DNA of 64,000 bases from Rhizobiales bacterium UBA1912. Its GTDB lineage: Bacteria; Pseudomonadota; Alphaproteobacteria; Rhizobiales; Devosiaceae. The translations under genes were made by a program, and so were the position numbers. The notes under the pieces are model-generated. The model did not search any database and had not been told where the DNA came from. It saw nothing but the letters and a program-made list of their open reading frames with translations. Shown here one piece after another: positions 17,068 through 26,336 of the stretch (its first letter is position 1; each line of letters begins with the position of its first letter). The DNA lies in assembly GCA_002337455.1 (NCBI GenBank), contig DDGC01000019.1, positions 203,135 to 267,134 on the forward strand, given 5' to 3'.

Positions 17068-19614
17068 CTAGACCGCAGCGCCGTCGGCGCGGCGCTCAGG
17101 CTTGGGTTTGTCGCTCACTTCGGTTTCAGCGCGCGTCTTGACGCCCAGATAGAGCAGGATCGGGGCCGAAACAAAGATCGAGGAATAGGTACCCACAAAC
17201 ACGCCCCACGCCATGGCGAGGGTGAAGCTGCGGATCACTTCGCCGCCGAAGATCACCAGCGCAATCAGGGCCAGCGCCGTCGTGCCACCGGTCAGGATGG
17301 TCCGGGTCAGCGTCTGGTTGAGAGACATGTTGATAATCTCAGAGAGGCTGATCCGCTTGTATTTGGCCAGATTCTCGCGAATCCGGTCGTAGATCACCAC
17401 CGTATCGTTCAGCGAATAGCCGATCACCGTCAGCACCGCCGCGATACTGGAAAGATTGAACTCCAGTTGCAGCAACGCAAACAGGCCCACCGTCAGCACC
17501 ACGTCGTGAATGAGCGCGAGAATGGCGCCAACGCTGAACTGCCACTCGAACCGCAGCCAGACGTAGATCACGATGCCCACCATGGCCGCGAGTATGCCCA
17601 TGATGCCGTTGAAGGCCAGTTCCGAGGACACAGTGCCGCTCACCGCCTCGGTGCGCCGCACTTCATAGTCTTCGGAAACGGCGTCCGTCACCTGCTGCAC
17701 AGCCGCCTGCTGCGCCGTCTCGTCGCCATCCTGCGTGCCGATACGTACCAGGACATCGGAGGGCGATCCGAACTCCTGCACCTGCACTTCGCCGATCCCA
17801 AGATCGCCGAGCCGGGCGCGCAGATCGCCGATATCGGCGTCCCCGTCATTGGCCTGCAATTCGATGGCGCTTCCGCCGGTAAAATCGATGCCCAGATTCA
17901 ACCCGCGCGTCGCTTCCAGCGCCACGGTGCTGACCAGCAGCACCAGCGTGAAGGCAAAGCCGAACTTGCGCCAGCTCATGAACGGCAGCTTGGGCTCGAG
18001 TGGCAGGAAGCGCTCGAGAATGTTGACCTTCAAGGTCTTGGGACGACGATTCTGGAACCATGTGGTGACCAGAAGCTGGGTTACCAGATAGGCAGTGAAC
18101 ATGGTGGTCAGAACACCGATGGCCAGCGTCACCGCAAAGCCCTGCACGGGTCCCGAGCCGAGGAAGAACAGCACAACGGCTGCAATCAGCGTTGTGACGT
18201 TGGCGTCGATGATGGTCGTCATCGCCCGCTTGAACCCCGAATCGATAGCCTGGAACGGCGATCGGCCCGCCCCCAGTTCTTCGCGTATGCGCTCGAAAAT
18301 CAAAACGTTGGAGTCGACCGCCATACCGACGGTCAAAACGATACCGGCAATACCCGGAAGCGTCAGCGTCGCACCGAGCGTCGATAGCGCCGCCAGGATC
18401 ATGCCGATGTTGAGCACCAGCGCGATATTGGCAAACACCCCGAACAGCCCGTACGCCGCCAGCATGAACAGCACGACACCAGCAGTGCCGATCAATCCCG
18501 CGGTCACACCCGCATTGATCGAATCCGCGCCCAGGCTCGGGCCGACAGTGCGTTCTTCAACCACATCGAGCGTGGCCGGCAGCGCGCCGGCGCGCAGCAG
18601 AACCGCAAGATCGCTCGCAGACTCCGAGGTGAAGCTACCTGAAATCTGGCCCGTGCCGCCGGTAATTGGCGACTGGATTGTCGGCGCGGTAATCACCTCA
18701 CCATCGAGCACGATGGCAAAGCGCCGCCCAACATTCTGCGACGTGATCTCGCCAAACGTGATGGCGCCCTGCGTATTGAAGCGGAACGAGACGACCGGGC
18801 GGCTGTTCTGGTCGAACGAGGGCTGGGCATCAACGAGCTCCTCACCGCCAATGGCCACGTCCTCATAGAGCAATTCGTTGAACCCGTCGGTGCTCGGCAC
18901 GATCATCGTACCGGCGGGCAGCCCCTGCGCTTCGGCCTGCGCCGCGCTCATCGATGGGTAAACCAGATGGAATGTCAGGCGCGCCGTCTGGCTGATAAGG
19001 TCCTTGAGCCGCTCGGAATCGCCGAAACCGGGAACCTGGACCAATATCCGGTCTTCGCCCTGGCGCTGGATGATCGGCTCGGTGGTCCCCACTTCGTCGA
19101 TACGGCTGCGGATCACTTCGAGCGACTGCGCCACCAGTGACGACATGCGGCTGGCGATGGCGTCCTCGGTCATGGTGATCAGGATGCGGCCACCCGATGT
19201 GGAAATGTCAATTTCGGGCGCCGATGTCCCGCCACCGAAAATCCCGCCGTCTACCGGCTGGGCGAGCGGCTCCAGCGCCTGGCGCGCTGCATCGAGCTGG
19301 CTCGCATCGGTCAGCTCGACGTTGAGCGTTGCGCCATCGGTCGTAATCAGGCTCCCGATGCCGGCCTCGATCAACATGGCGCGTGCATCGCGCCGAATGT
19401 CGCTGATCCGGCCCTCGACGATATCGTCGCGGTTGACCTGCAACAGAAGGTGCGACCCGCCCTGCAGATCGAGACCGAGCACGATTTCCTGACTCGGCAA
19501 CCAGCCCGGCAACCCGGCCTTGGTCTGCTCGCTGAGGAAATTCGGCATGACCGCCAGGACGCTGAGCAGCGTCACAAGGAGAACGGCGATGGTCCGGAAC
19601 GGCGGGAACTTCAT
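17068..19614 (-). CDS. secDF: Fused protein translocase subunit SecDF
   Basis: An 848-residue single polypeptide combining SecD and SecF, RND-type proteins that use the proton gradient to pull exported proteins through SecYEG from the periplasmic side. The SecD half has the DLQGGSHLLL motif (about 49-58), the P1 periplasmic domain and six helices, including the conserved IAGIVLTVGMAVDSNVLIFERIREE. The SecF half has LGIDFTGGSAIEL and LNDTVVIYDRIREN. Fusion is common in this order of bacteria and in some Gram-positives. It lies 104 bp after yajC and is followed closely by the Mth938-like gene. Confidence 0.97.
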   Translation of the reverse strand: MKFPPFRTIAVLLVTLLSVLAVMPNFLSEQTKAGLPGWLPSQEIVLGLDLQGGSHLLLQVNRDDIVEGRISDIRRDARAMLIEAGIGSLITTDGATLNVELTDASQLDAARQALEPLAQPVDGGIFGGGTSAPEIDISTSGGRILITMTEDAIASRMSSLVAQSLEVIRSRIDEVGTTEPIIQRQGEDRILVQVPGFGDSERLKDLISQTARLTFHLVYPSMSAAQAEAQGLPAGTMIVPSTDGFNELLYEDVAIGGEELVDAQPSFDQNSRPVVSFRFNTQGAITFGEITSQNVGRRFAIVLDGEVITAPTIQSPITGGTGQISGSFTSESASDLAVLLRAGALPATLDVVEERTVGPSLGADSINAGVTAGLIGTAGVVLFMLAAYGLFGVFANIALVLNIGMILAALSTLGATLTLPGIAGIVLTVGMAVDSNVLIFERIREELGAGRSPFQAIDSGFKRAMTTIIDANVTTLIAAVVLFFLGSGPVQGFAVTLAIGVLTTMFTAYLVTQLLVTTWFQNRRPKTLKVNILERFLPLEPKLPFMSWRKFGFAFTLVLLVSTVALEATRGLNLGIDFTGGSAIELQANDGDADIGDLRARLGDLGIGEVQVQEFGSPSDVLVRIGTQDGDETAQQAAVQQVTDAVSEDYEVRRTEAVSGTVSSELAFNGIMGILAAMVGIVIYVWLRFEWQFSVGAILALIHDVVLTVGLFALLQLEFNLSSIAAVLTVIGYSLNDTVVIYDRIRENLAKYKRISLSEIINMSLNQTLTRTILTGGTTALALIALVIFGGEVIRSFTLAMAWGVFVGTYSSIFVSAPILLYLGVKTRAETEVSDKPKPERRADGAAV

Positions 19615-19718
19615 GGGAAACCTTTGTTTTATAATGGTCCATAGCGCCGGCGCTCAAAGCACGCCGGCGCTATCGGTTCGCGTTCGCAGGGCCTGTGCCC
19701 CGCGGATAAATCAATCGA

Positions 19719-20054
19719 CTATTTGTTGTCGTTGACCGGTTCGGACTTGGTCCGCACGTCCGAAATCATGGTCCGCACGACCTTGATCTTGACGCCCTGG
19801 GCGATTTCGACTTCCAGGTCTTCGCCGTCGACGGCCTTGGTCACCTTGCCCACGACACCACCATTGGTGACGACAGTGTCGCCCCGTTTGACGGCCGCCA
19901 GCATGGCCTGATGGGTCTTCATCCGCTTCTGCTGTGGACGGAAGATAAGGAACCAGAAAATGGCAATAAGCAGGATGATGGGAATAAAGCTGGAAATAAA
20001 GTCCATCCCGGAGGGTGCGGCTGCACCCTGGGCAAAGGCTGGCGTAACGAACAT
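19719..20054 (-). CDS. yajC: Preprotein translocase accessory subunit YajC
   Basis: A 111-residue protein with one membrane helix (FIPIILLIAIFWFLIFRPQQKR, about 18-39) followed by the cytoplasmic YajC domain (AVKRGDTVVTNGGVVGKVTK...VKIKVVRTMI). The RPQQKR junction is diagnostic. I placed the start at 20054, where GGAG is properly spaced; a longer in-frame start exists upstream. It is the first gene of the yajC-secDF-Mth938-NDUFAF6-like unit and is divergent from the DUF815 gene. Confidence 0.94.
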   Translation of the reverse strand: MFVTPAFAQGAAAPSGMDFISSFIPIILLIAIFWFLIFRPQQKRMKTHQAMLAAVKRGDTVVTNGGVVGKVTKAVDGEDLEVEIAQGVKIKVVRTMISDVRTKSEPVNDNK

Positions 20055-20219
20055 TAAGGCACTCCGTAGCGGTCTGCTTGTCAAAGCAGGACTGATTGTC
20101 CCATATAGGGACGCTTGCGGTTTTGGGCAGGCATTTTCCTCCCAAAAAATCGGGCGGACTATACTAGCGGGCCCGGCGAAAGGCAAAGCCTATCGGGCAC
20201 TTTCAGGGACTATTCTCCA

Positions 20220-21101
20220 GTGAAAAAAACTGACCAGCTTTCGGCCATTTCAACAGCGCTCGACAAGATCGCGCACGCTCTTCAGACCATGGCGGGGAAC
20301 GCCGAAGCGACCGTCCGGATCGAGGACGACATCAACGCATATCTCTGGGACGGCGCCGACCACATTCTGCGCCCCGTCCATAGCGTCAACCGCATCCCGC
20401 TTGCCCTGCTCGAAGGCGTGGCGCACCTGCGCGACATTCTTTTGGAAAACACCCTCGCCTTCGCCCGCGGCCACGGCGCCAACAACGCCCTGCTCTGGGG
20501 TGCGCGTGGCATGGGCAAGTCCTCGATGGTCAAGGCGATCCACGGCCACATCGAAACACTTGAGAAATCAGGGCTTTCCCGCCTCATCCTCATCGAAATC
20601 GCCCGCGAGGACATCGCCACCCTGCCCATTCTTTTGCGCTTTCTCGTGGACCGCCCCGAACGCTTCATCATCTATTGCGACGACCTGAGCTTCGATCGCG
20701 ACGAATCCAGCTACAAAGCCCTCAAATCCGTTCTCGACGGCGGCCTCGAAGGCCGCCCGGCCAATACCCTGTTCTATGCAACCTCGAACCGCCGCCATCT
20801 GATGCCCCGCGACATGATCGAGAACGAGCGCTCGACGGCCATCAATCCCAGCGAAGCTGTCGAGGAGAAGGTCTCGCTCTCGGACCGCTTCGGCCTCTGG
20901 CTCGGCTTTCACAATTGCGATCAGGATACCTATCTCGCCATGGTGCGTAACTATGTCGCTCACTTTGGAATCGAGGTTGGCGAGGACGAACTGCGCGCCC
21001 TGGCTATCGAATGGTCCGCGACTCGAGGATCCCGCTCGGGCCGCGTCGCCATCCAGTTCGTCCGCCACCTCGCCGGGATCAAAGGCAAATCGATAGCCTA
21101 G
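20220..21101 (+). CDS. DUF815-family AAA ATPase
   Basis: A 293-residue P-loop ATPase with a GTG start. It has Walker A GARGMGKS (94-101), Walker B FIIYCDD (149-155), sensor-1 ATSN (187-190) and a helical C-terminal lid. The family (PF05673) is widespread in proteobacteria with no settled function; the fold is close to DnaA/ORC-like AAA proteins. Divergent placement from yajC is common in this order of bacteria, but a functional link to secretion is untested. A weak GC-rich hairpin at 21162-21187 follows, between it and the convergent lipoprotein gene. Confidence 0.88.
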   Translation: MKKTDQLSAISTALDKIAHALQTMAGNAEATVRIEDDINAYLWDGADHILRPVHSVNRIPLALLEGVAHLRDILLENTLAFARGHGANNALLWGARGMGKSSMVKAIHGHIETLEKSGLSRLILIEIAREDIATLPILLRFLVDRPERFIIYCDDLSFDRDESSYKALKSVLDGGLEGRPANTLFYATSNRRHLMPRDMIENERSTAINPSEAVEEKVSLSDRFGLWLGFHNCDQDTYLAMVRNYVAHFGIEVGEDELRALAIEWSATRGSRSGRVAIQFVRHLAGIKGKSIA

Positions 21102-21161
21102 AGTGAGATCAGGAAGAGTTGCGGAGTTTTCTGTTTCGTTCTCAGGACAAAGCAAAGCGAA

Positions 21162-21187
21162 GGGGCCGGCCCTCCTGGACCGGCCCC
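21162..21187. terminator. Hairpin between the DUF815 gene and the LysM/M23 gene
   Basis: An 8-bp stem GGGGCCGG/CCGGCCCC with a 10-base loop lies between convergent genes. No strong T run follows on either strand. Confidence 0.5.
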
Positions 21188-21224
21188 AACAAGGAGCATT
21201 GCCTACCAGTATTCTTGAGACCGT

Positions 21225-22388
21225 CTAGCCGGCCAGCAGCGGCATGGGATCGACAGGTGTCGCGCCCTTGCGCAGCTCGAAGTGTAGCTGGGGCCGCGTG
21301 ACCGAGCCGGTCATGCCCACCGTGCCGATGGCATCGCCGCGCGATATGGTATCGCCCTTGACCACGCCGATCGTGTTGAGGTGGGCATAGGCCGAAACAA
21401 AACCGTTGGCGTGCTTGACCAGCACCAGGTTGCCATAGCCCTCAACGGCGTTGCCCACATAAATCACTTCGCCGTTTTCGGCGGCTCGCACAGATGTGCC
21501 TTCCGGCGCTTCGATATTGATGCCGGTGCCGCGCGAAGCGGCAAAATCGGTGATAACCCGGCCAGACAACGGCCAGCGGAACTTGTCGCTGGTCACCGAA
21601 GCGGTCGCTGCCGGTGTCGCCGGCTGCGTGGGCACTGCTGCGACCTGCGTGGTCGGCGCGGGGGCCGGCTGCGCGGCTGGCGCTGGAGCGGCGGCCTGGG
21701 TGTTCGCCGGCTGGGTGGCCGTGGTGCCCGAAGGCGTCGTGAGCGCCGTCTGGCTGCCCGAAACCGCAGCGACCTGCTGGGTCTGGCCACGCTGGGCCAG
21801 AAGGTCGGGACGCCCCGGAACGATCAGGCTCTGGCCGACAACGATCCTGTCGGGCGAGCTGATATTGTTGGCGGCGATAACGTCGGTTGCACTCACATCG
21901 TAGCGGCGGGCGATCGTATAGAGCGATTCACCCGATGCGATTGTGTGCTTGTAGGTATCGCCCTGCACCACGCCGAGCTGCGGCGCGCTGGAGGTCGCGG
22001 GTTGGGGAAGAGTTGACGGAGAGGATACTGCGGCGGTTTGTGCAGGCATGGCTTGGGTACTCGTTACTGACGACGGCTGCAAAGCGGGAAGATCCTGGGA
22101 GACGACTGCCGACTGCGTGCCGACCGGCGAAGCGGTCGTCCGGTCGATCACGACCGGTCCGGTATTGGCAACTCCGGCTCCCCCGCCACCGATATTGGCT
22201 GGGGGAAGATACGCCGGCATGGCCTGGCCCACTGCGGCACCACCCATCCGCGAGGTTGATCCGGTAACCGTGGGATCGCCTCCGAATGAACCCATCGAGG
22301 AACATCCTGCCAACACAAGGGCAGCAACACTCATCGCAAGTGCGGAGCCGGTGCTGCGCAGATTGAAACCCGTTACGCTCAAGGTCAT
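21225..22388 (-). CDS. LysM/degenerate-M23 lipoprotein, NlpD-like amidase activator
   Basis: A 387-residue envelope lipoprotein: signal peptide with lipobox LAGC (lipidated Cys29), a low-complexity Ser/Pro/Ala linker, a LysM peptidoglycan-binding domain (147-191), a second Ala/Pro linker and a C-terminal M23/LytM domain (269-385). The metallopeptidase ligands are missing: the H-x-G-x-D motif reads G-T-G-I-N (287-291) and the H-x-H motif reads Q-L-H (367-369). It therefore looks like the non-catalytic LytM factors (EnvC/NlpD) that activate cell-separation amidases. The neighbouring pcm-surE pair is the usual partner of nlpD in many proteobacteria. Confidence 0.9.
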   Translation of the reverse strand: MTLSVTGFNLRSTGSALAMSVAALVLAGCSSMGSFGGDPTVTGSTSRMGGAAVGQAMPAYLPPANIGGGGAGVANTGPVVIDRTTASPVGTQSAVVSQDLPALQPSSVTSTQAMPAQTAAVSSPSTLPQPATSSAPQLGVVQGDTYKHTIASGESLYTIARRYDVSATDVIAANNISSPDRIVVGQSLIVPGRPDLLAQRGQTQQVAAVSGSQTALTTPSGTTATQPANTQAAAPAPAAQPAPAPTTQVAAVPTQPATPAATASVTSDKFRWPLSGRVITDFAASRGTGINIEAPEGTSVRAAENGEVIYVGNAVEGYGNLVLVKHANGFVSAYAHLNTIGVVKGDTISRGDAIGTVGMTGSVTRPQLHFELRKGATPVDPMPLLAG

Positions 22389-22449
22389 GGGAAGTGCCTG
22401 TCAACTCGTCTACTCAATGGAAATTAGAGTAGACTTGTTAAGGTAAAGA

Positions 22450-22467
22450 CGAGCTTAAAGAAGCTCG
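22450..22467 (-). terminator. Small hairpin after pcm
   Basis: CGAGCTT-AAAG-AAGCTCG, a 7-bp stem just past the pcm stop. On the minus strand it is followed by TCTTTA, so it is at best a weak terminator before the lipoprotein gene. Confidence 0.4.
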
Positions 22468-22479
22468 CATTCCGCTAAT

Positions 22480-23142
22480 CTATAGGCCACGCGCCCGTCC
22501 CGGGCTCAGCGGCGGCAGGCGCACGGTGCCCGTTTCGGTCTCGATGAAGCTGTCATCGGCCCGCTCGATCCGCAAAATCGCCTGACGCTCGGACGGCGAA
22601 CCGACCGCCATCACCGCGATTCCCCCATCGGCAAGCTGCTCGACAAGGTCCTCGGGCACCTCGCCCACCGACCCGGTCAAAAGGATGCGCTCGAACGGCG
22701 CCTGCTGTTCAAGGCCGGGCAGTCCATCCTCGTTGAGACCAATGATGTTGGTATAACCTTGAGCCTGCCAACGCGTCTGCGCGCTGCTGGCCAGCACCCG
22801 GTATTTCTCGATGGAGAACACACGCCGCGCCATGCGCGATAAAAGGGCGGCCGAATAGCCCGAACCTGTCCCCACCTCCAGCACCTTGTTGGTGCCCTGT
22901 GGCGCAAGCGGTACCAGCAATTGCGCCAGAAGCCCCGGCGCCGTGATCGATTGCCCGCATTCCAGCGGAAGAGAAGATTCGCGATAGGCGTATTCGCCGA
23001 AGTCCTCGGGCACGAACTTCTCATGCGGGACGGTTTCGAAGGCCCGCAGGATTTCGGGATCGGTTATGCCGAGCTGGCGCAGGTTCAGGATCAGGCCGGC
23101 CCGCGCTTCCCAGTAATCGGTCACACTAGTGCCCCGCTTCAC
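22480..23142 (-). CDS. pcm: Protein-L-isoaspartate O-methyltransferase
   Basis: A 220-residue SAM-dependent enzyme that repairs isoaspartyl residues in aged proteins. Motif I VLEVGTGSGYSAALL (87-101) and the substrate-loop LECGQSITAPGLLAQL are present. Two in-frame GTG starts are possible (23142, and 23124 before TDYWEARAG); the family N-terminus fits either. It lies in the serS-surE-pcm-lipoprotein stretch, with 127 bp between it and surE. A second, more divergent copy occurs beside tolC. Confidence 0.92.
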   Translation of the reverse strand: MKRGTSVTDYWEARAGLILNLRQLGITDPEILRAFETVPHEKFVPEDFGEYAYRESSLPLECGQSITAPGLLAQLLVPLAPQGTNKVLEVGTGSGYSAALLSRMARRVFSIEKYRVLASSAQTRWQAQGYTNIIGLNEDGLPGLEQQAPFERILLTGSVGEVPEDLVEQLADGGIAVMAVGSPSERQAILRIERADDSFIETETGTVRLPPLSPGRARGL

Positions 23143-23269
23143 TCAAGGTGATGGACTGAAAGTCTGTCAGTTAGGAGTGAAGATAACGCGGCCGCGTTAA
23201 GAAAATCGTGAAGTGTTTCCCGCTCGATCCCGTCGAATAAAGCGAAACACCTCACTGGCGTCCTCTTGC

Positions 23270-24061
23270 TCAAGTCCGCGCAGGACCCGTAAACGGCAAT
23301 CGCCCGTCGTGGCGCTGGACAAACTTCATGTCGGTCTGCTGCAACATGAGCGGGGTCACCGTAATAGCCTTGTCTTCATGCAGGATATGGAAATCCGCAT
23401 CCGCGTCCAGTGGCTTGGGCGTATTGAGAATCGTCACGAAATGCTTGCCGGGATTGTCGCTCGGATAGAGCTCGAACGGCGAATGCGCGAATCGCTGATG
23501 CGGCACAAGTCTGATACCGCTCACCTCGCTTGGCGCGCAGATCGGAAAATTGACGTTGAAATAAGTGTCGCGCGCGCCGGCCACTTCGAGAATGGACCGG
23601 ATCGTTTCGGCCCCCAACTCTGCCGAAGGCGCCCAATCGATCTCGTCACGCCCGTGGGCATAATCCATGGCCTGGCTCAAGGCGATCCCGATGGCCCCAT
23701 GCAGGGCCCCTTCCCGCGCACCGGCCGCCGTCCCCGAGCAATGCATGATATCGCCCAGATTCTGCCCGCGATTGACGCCGGACAAGACGATGTCAGGCCG
23801 CCTGTCCTTGAGCACATGGGTAATCCCCGCCACCACGCAATCGGCCGGCGTGCCGTCGAGCGAGAACACCCGCTCGCCCCGCGCTTCGATCTCGATTTCA
23901 TAGCCGAACGTCATCCGGTGCCCGGTGCCACTCTGGTTGTTGGCCGGCGCCACAACCCACACATCGTCGGAAAGCTCGCGCGCTATATCGCGCAACACGG
24001 CGAGGCCCGGCGCATCGACGCCATCGTCATTGGTCAGCAAAATGCGCGGGTTGGCTTTCAT
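23270..24061 (-). CDS. surE: 5'/3'-nucleotidase SurE
   Basis: A 263-residue metal-dependent phosphatase acting on nucleoside monophosphates in stationary-phase survival. The metal site begins with NDDGVDAPG (11-19), and the blocks VAPANNQSGTG and DIVLSGVNRGQNLG are typical. Its start overlaps the serS stop by four bases (ATGA), so translation is coupled. Confidence 0.96.
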   Translation of the reverse strand: MKANPRILLTNDDGVDAPGLAVLRDIARELSDDVWVVAPANNQSGTGHRMTFGYEIEIEARGERVFSLDGTPADCVVAGITHVLKDRRPDIVLSGVNRGQNLGDIMHCSGTAAGAREGALHGAIGIALSQAMDYAHGRDEIDWAPSAELGAETIRSILEVAGARDTYFNVNFPICAPSEVSGIRLVPHQRFAHSPFELYPSDNPGKHFVTILNTPKPLDADADFHILHEDKAITVTPLMLQQTDMKFVQRHDGRLPFTGPART

Positions 24062-25362
24062 CCGCCGATCTTTTCGATCCCGCCCATATAGGGCCTCAGC
24101 ACATCGGGGATACTCACCGAACCGTCTTCGTTCTGGTAATTTTCCATCACCGCGATCAGCGCGCGCCCCACGGCAACGCCCGACCCGTTCAGCGTATGCA
24201 CGAATTGCGGTTTGCCGTTTTCATCGCGATAGCGCGCATCCATGCGCCGCGCCTGAAAATCACCGCACACCGAAACCGACGAAATCTCGCGATACGTGTC
24301 CTGCCCCGGCAACCACGCCTCGATGTCATAGGTCCGCCGCGCGCCAAACCCCATATCGCCGGTGCAAAGCTGCATCACACGATAATGGATGCCCAGGCGC
24401 TTGAGCACCTCTTCGGCGCAGGCCAGCATGCGTTCATGCTCTTCGGCCGATTTATCCGGCGTCGTGATCGACACCATCTCGACCTTGTTGAACTGGTGCT
24501 GACGCAGCATCCCCCGCGTATCCCGCCCCGCCGACCCTGCTTCCGACCGGAAACATGGCGTCAGCGCCGTAAATCGCAGCGGCAGTTCGTCTTCGGTCAG
24601 GATCGATTCCCGCACAAAATTGGTCAGCGGCACTTCCGCCGTCGGGATCAGCGCCAAACGCCCCTCCCCGTGCGGGGTGAAAAACAGATCTTCCTCGAAC
24701 TTGGGCAATTGGTTCGTGCCGAACAGCGCTTCGTCGCGCACCAGATAGGGCGGCACGACTTCGGTGTAGCCATGCGCATCCACATGCAGGTCGATCATGA
24801 ACTGGCCGATCGCCCGCTCCAGCCGCGCGAGCTGCCCCTTGAGCACCACGAACCGGCTGCCCGATAGTTTGGCGGCGGTCTCGAAATCCATCCCGCCCAT
24901 CGCTTCCCCGAGCTCATAATGCTCCTTGGCCGTAAAGCCCAAATTCGGCTTGGCCGGGCGCGTGGCGTCCGATTCATTGGCGCGGAAATAGGGAACATTC
25001 TCGCTTTCGTCAGCCCCCACCGGCACGCCCTCGGCAGGCATATTCGGGATCACCGACAGCGCCGCGCGAATGTCTTCGGTCAGCGCCTTCTCGCGCGCCT
25101 CGAGTTCACCGAGCCTGTCCTTGAGCCCGCCGACTTCGGCCATCAGTTCCTGCGCCCGCGCCTCGTCCTTTTGCGCCTTGGCCTGCCCGATCAGTTTCGA
25201 GGATGCGTTGCGCTTTTCCTGCACTGCATTGAGTTCGGCCACAACCGCACGACGCTCGTCGTCGAGCGCAACAAGGGACTTCGAAACCGGCTCCATCCCG
25301 CGCGTCTTGAGCGCGGCGTCGAACGCCTCAGGATTTGCACTGATCCACTTGATGTCGAACAT
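24058..25362 (-). CDS. serS: Seryl-tRNA synthetase
   Basis: A 434-residue class II synthetase. An N-terminal helical arm (about 25-110, rich in Glu/Lys/Ala heptads such as EVGGLKDRLGELEAREKAL) grips the long variable arm of tRNA-Ser. Motif 2 is FRSEAGSAGRDTRGMLRQHQF and motif 3 is NGSGVAVGRALIAVMEN. The start at 25362 (MFDIKWI) is the family N-terminus; the upstream in-frame extension runs into a palindromic repeat. It overlaps surE by four bases. Confidence 0.97.
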   Translation of the reverse strand: MFDIKWISANPEAFDAALKTRGMEPVSKSLVALDDERRAVVAELNAVQEKRNASSKLIGQAKAQKDEARAQELMAEVGGLKDRLGELEAREKALTEDIRAALSVIPNMPAEGVPVGADESENVPYFRANESDATRPAKPNLGFTAKEHYELGEAMGGMDFETAAKLSGSRFVVLKGQLARLERAIGQFMIDLHVDAHGYTEVVPPYLVRDEALFGTNQLPKFEEDLFFTPHGEGRLALIPTAEVPLTNFVRESILTEDELPLRFTALTPCFRSEAGSAGRDTRGMLRQHQFNKVEMVSITTPDKSAEEHERMLACAEEVLKRLGIHYRVMQLCTGDMGFGARRTYDIEAWLPGQDTYREISSVSVCGDFQARRMDARYRDENGKPQFVHTLNGSGVAVGRALIAVMENYQNEDGSVSIPDVLRPYMGGIEKIGG

Positions 25363-25382
25363 TTTGGGCAGGTCCGCTAAGA

Positions 25383-25427
25383 GCGTTTCCAGGATAAGTG
25401 GGAACCACTTGTCCGGTTCGGAAACGC
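25383..25427. repeat. 45-bp intergenic palindrome, family 1 copy B
   Basis: Outer arms GCGTTTC/GAAACGC and an inner AAGTGG/CCACTT hairpin, followed by CGACAAAA. It has the same length and orientation as copies A and C and lies between serS and tatC. Confidence 0.75.
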
Positions 25428-25505
25428 GACAAAACAAAAAATAAGATACGGACAGTGCCTAGCCGAGCCGGGCGTCAAACTCAAGGACCGGCTGGGCCGA
25501 TCCTC

Positions 25506-26336
25506 TTATTCCTCGAGATCCTTGGCCAGTTCGGCTTCGCGTTTCAGTCGCCGCTTTTCAACAATGCCCACCGCAAAGACCGACAGCTCGTAGAGCAGCA
25601 ACAACGGAACGGCGAGACCGATCTGGGAAATCGGATCGGGCGGGGTGAGGAACGCCGCGATGATGATGATCGCCACAATCGCGTATTTGCGCCACTTCTT
25701 GAGGTTGTCGACGCCGATCAGCCCGATCTGGGCCAGGAGTGTCAGAATGACCGGCAACTGGAAGCACACCCCGAACGCCAGCAGCAGCGTCATGATCAGG
25801 CTCAGATATTCCGAAACCCGCGTCACCATCTCGATGGTCACACCGTTGGGATCGGTCTGCTGCATGCCCAGGAAGAACCCCAGTGCCAACGGCATCACGC
25901 CGTAATAAACCAGCGCCGCCCCAACCAGAAAGCAGATCGGCGTCGCCAACAGATAGGGCAGAAACGCCATCCGCTCGTTCTTGTAGAGCCCCGGTGCCAC
26001 AAACGCGTAAATCTGCGAAGCGATGACCGGAAACGCGAGGAATATGGCAGAAAACAGCGCCACGGACAGCTTGGTGAAAAAGAACTCCTGCGGCGCCGTA
26101 TAGATCAGCCGCACCGCCTCGGGGCTCCCCGCCGCAGCCACGAACGGCCCGAGCAGGAAGCTGTAAATCTGGTCGGCGACGAAAAAGCAAAGAATGAACA
26201 GCACGGCCAGCGCGATGATCGAGTAGATCAGCCGTGTCCGCAGTTCGGTCAGATGCTCGATCAGCGGTGCCTCGCTGGCCTTCAACTCGTCTTCCTTGGG
26301 CGTAGGCCCCGCGATCTTTTCCTGAGCCTGCGTCAT
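25506..26336 (-). CDS. tatC: Sec-independent translocase subunit TatC
   Basis: A 276-residue six-helix protein that recognises twin-arginine signal peptides together with TatB. The family start EAPLIEHLTELRTRLI (about 22-37) and the internal FVAPGLYKNERMAFLPY are diagnostic. A charged cytoplasmic tail (KRRLKREAELAKDLEE) ends the protein. It overlaps tatB by four bases (ATGA). Confidence 0.96.
   Translation of the reverse strand: MTQAQEKIAGPTPKEDELKASEAPLIEHLTELRTRLIYSIIALAVLFILCFFVADQIYSFLLGPFVAAAGSPEAVRLIYTAPQEFFFTKLSVALFSAIFLAFPVIASQIYAFVAPGLYKNERMAFLPYLLATPICFLVGAALVYYGVMPLALGFFLGMQQTDPNGVTIEMVTRVSEYLSLIMTLLLAFGVCFQLPVILTLLAQIGLIGVDNLKKWRKYAIVAIIIIAAFLTPPDPISQIGLAVPLLLLYELSVFAVGIVEKRRLKREAELAKDLEE

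Noticed and set aside
17467..18387. 306-codon frame antisense to secDF
   Set aside because: Gln/His/Arg-rich shadow frame without domains.
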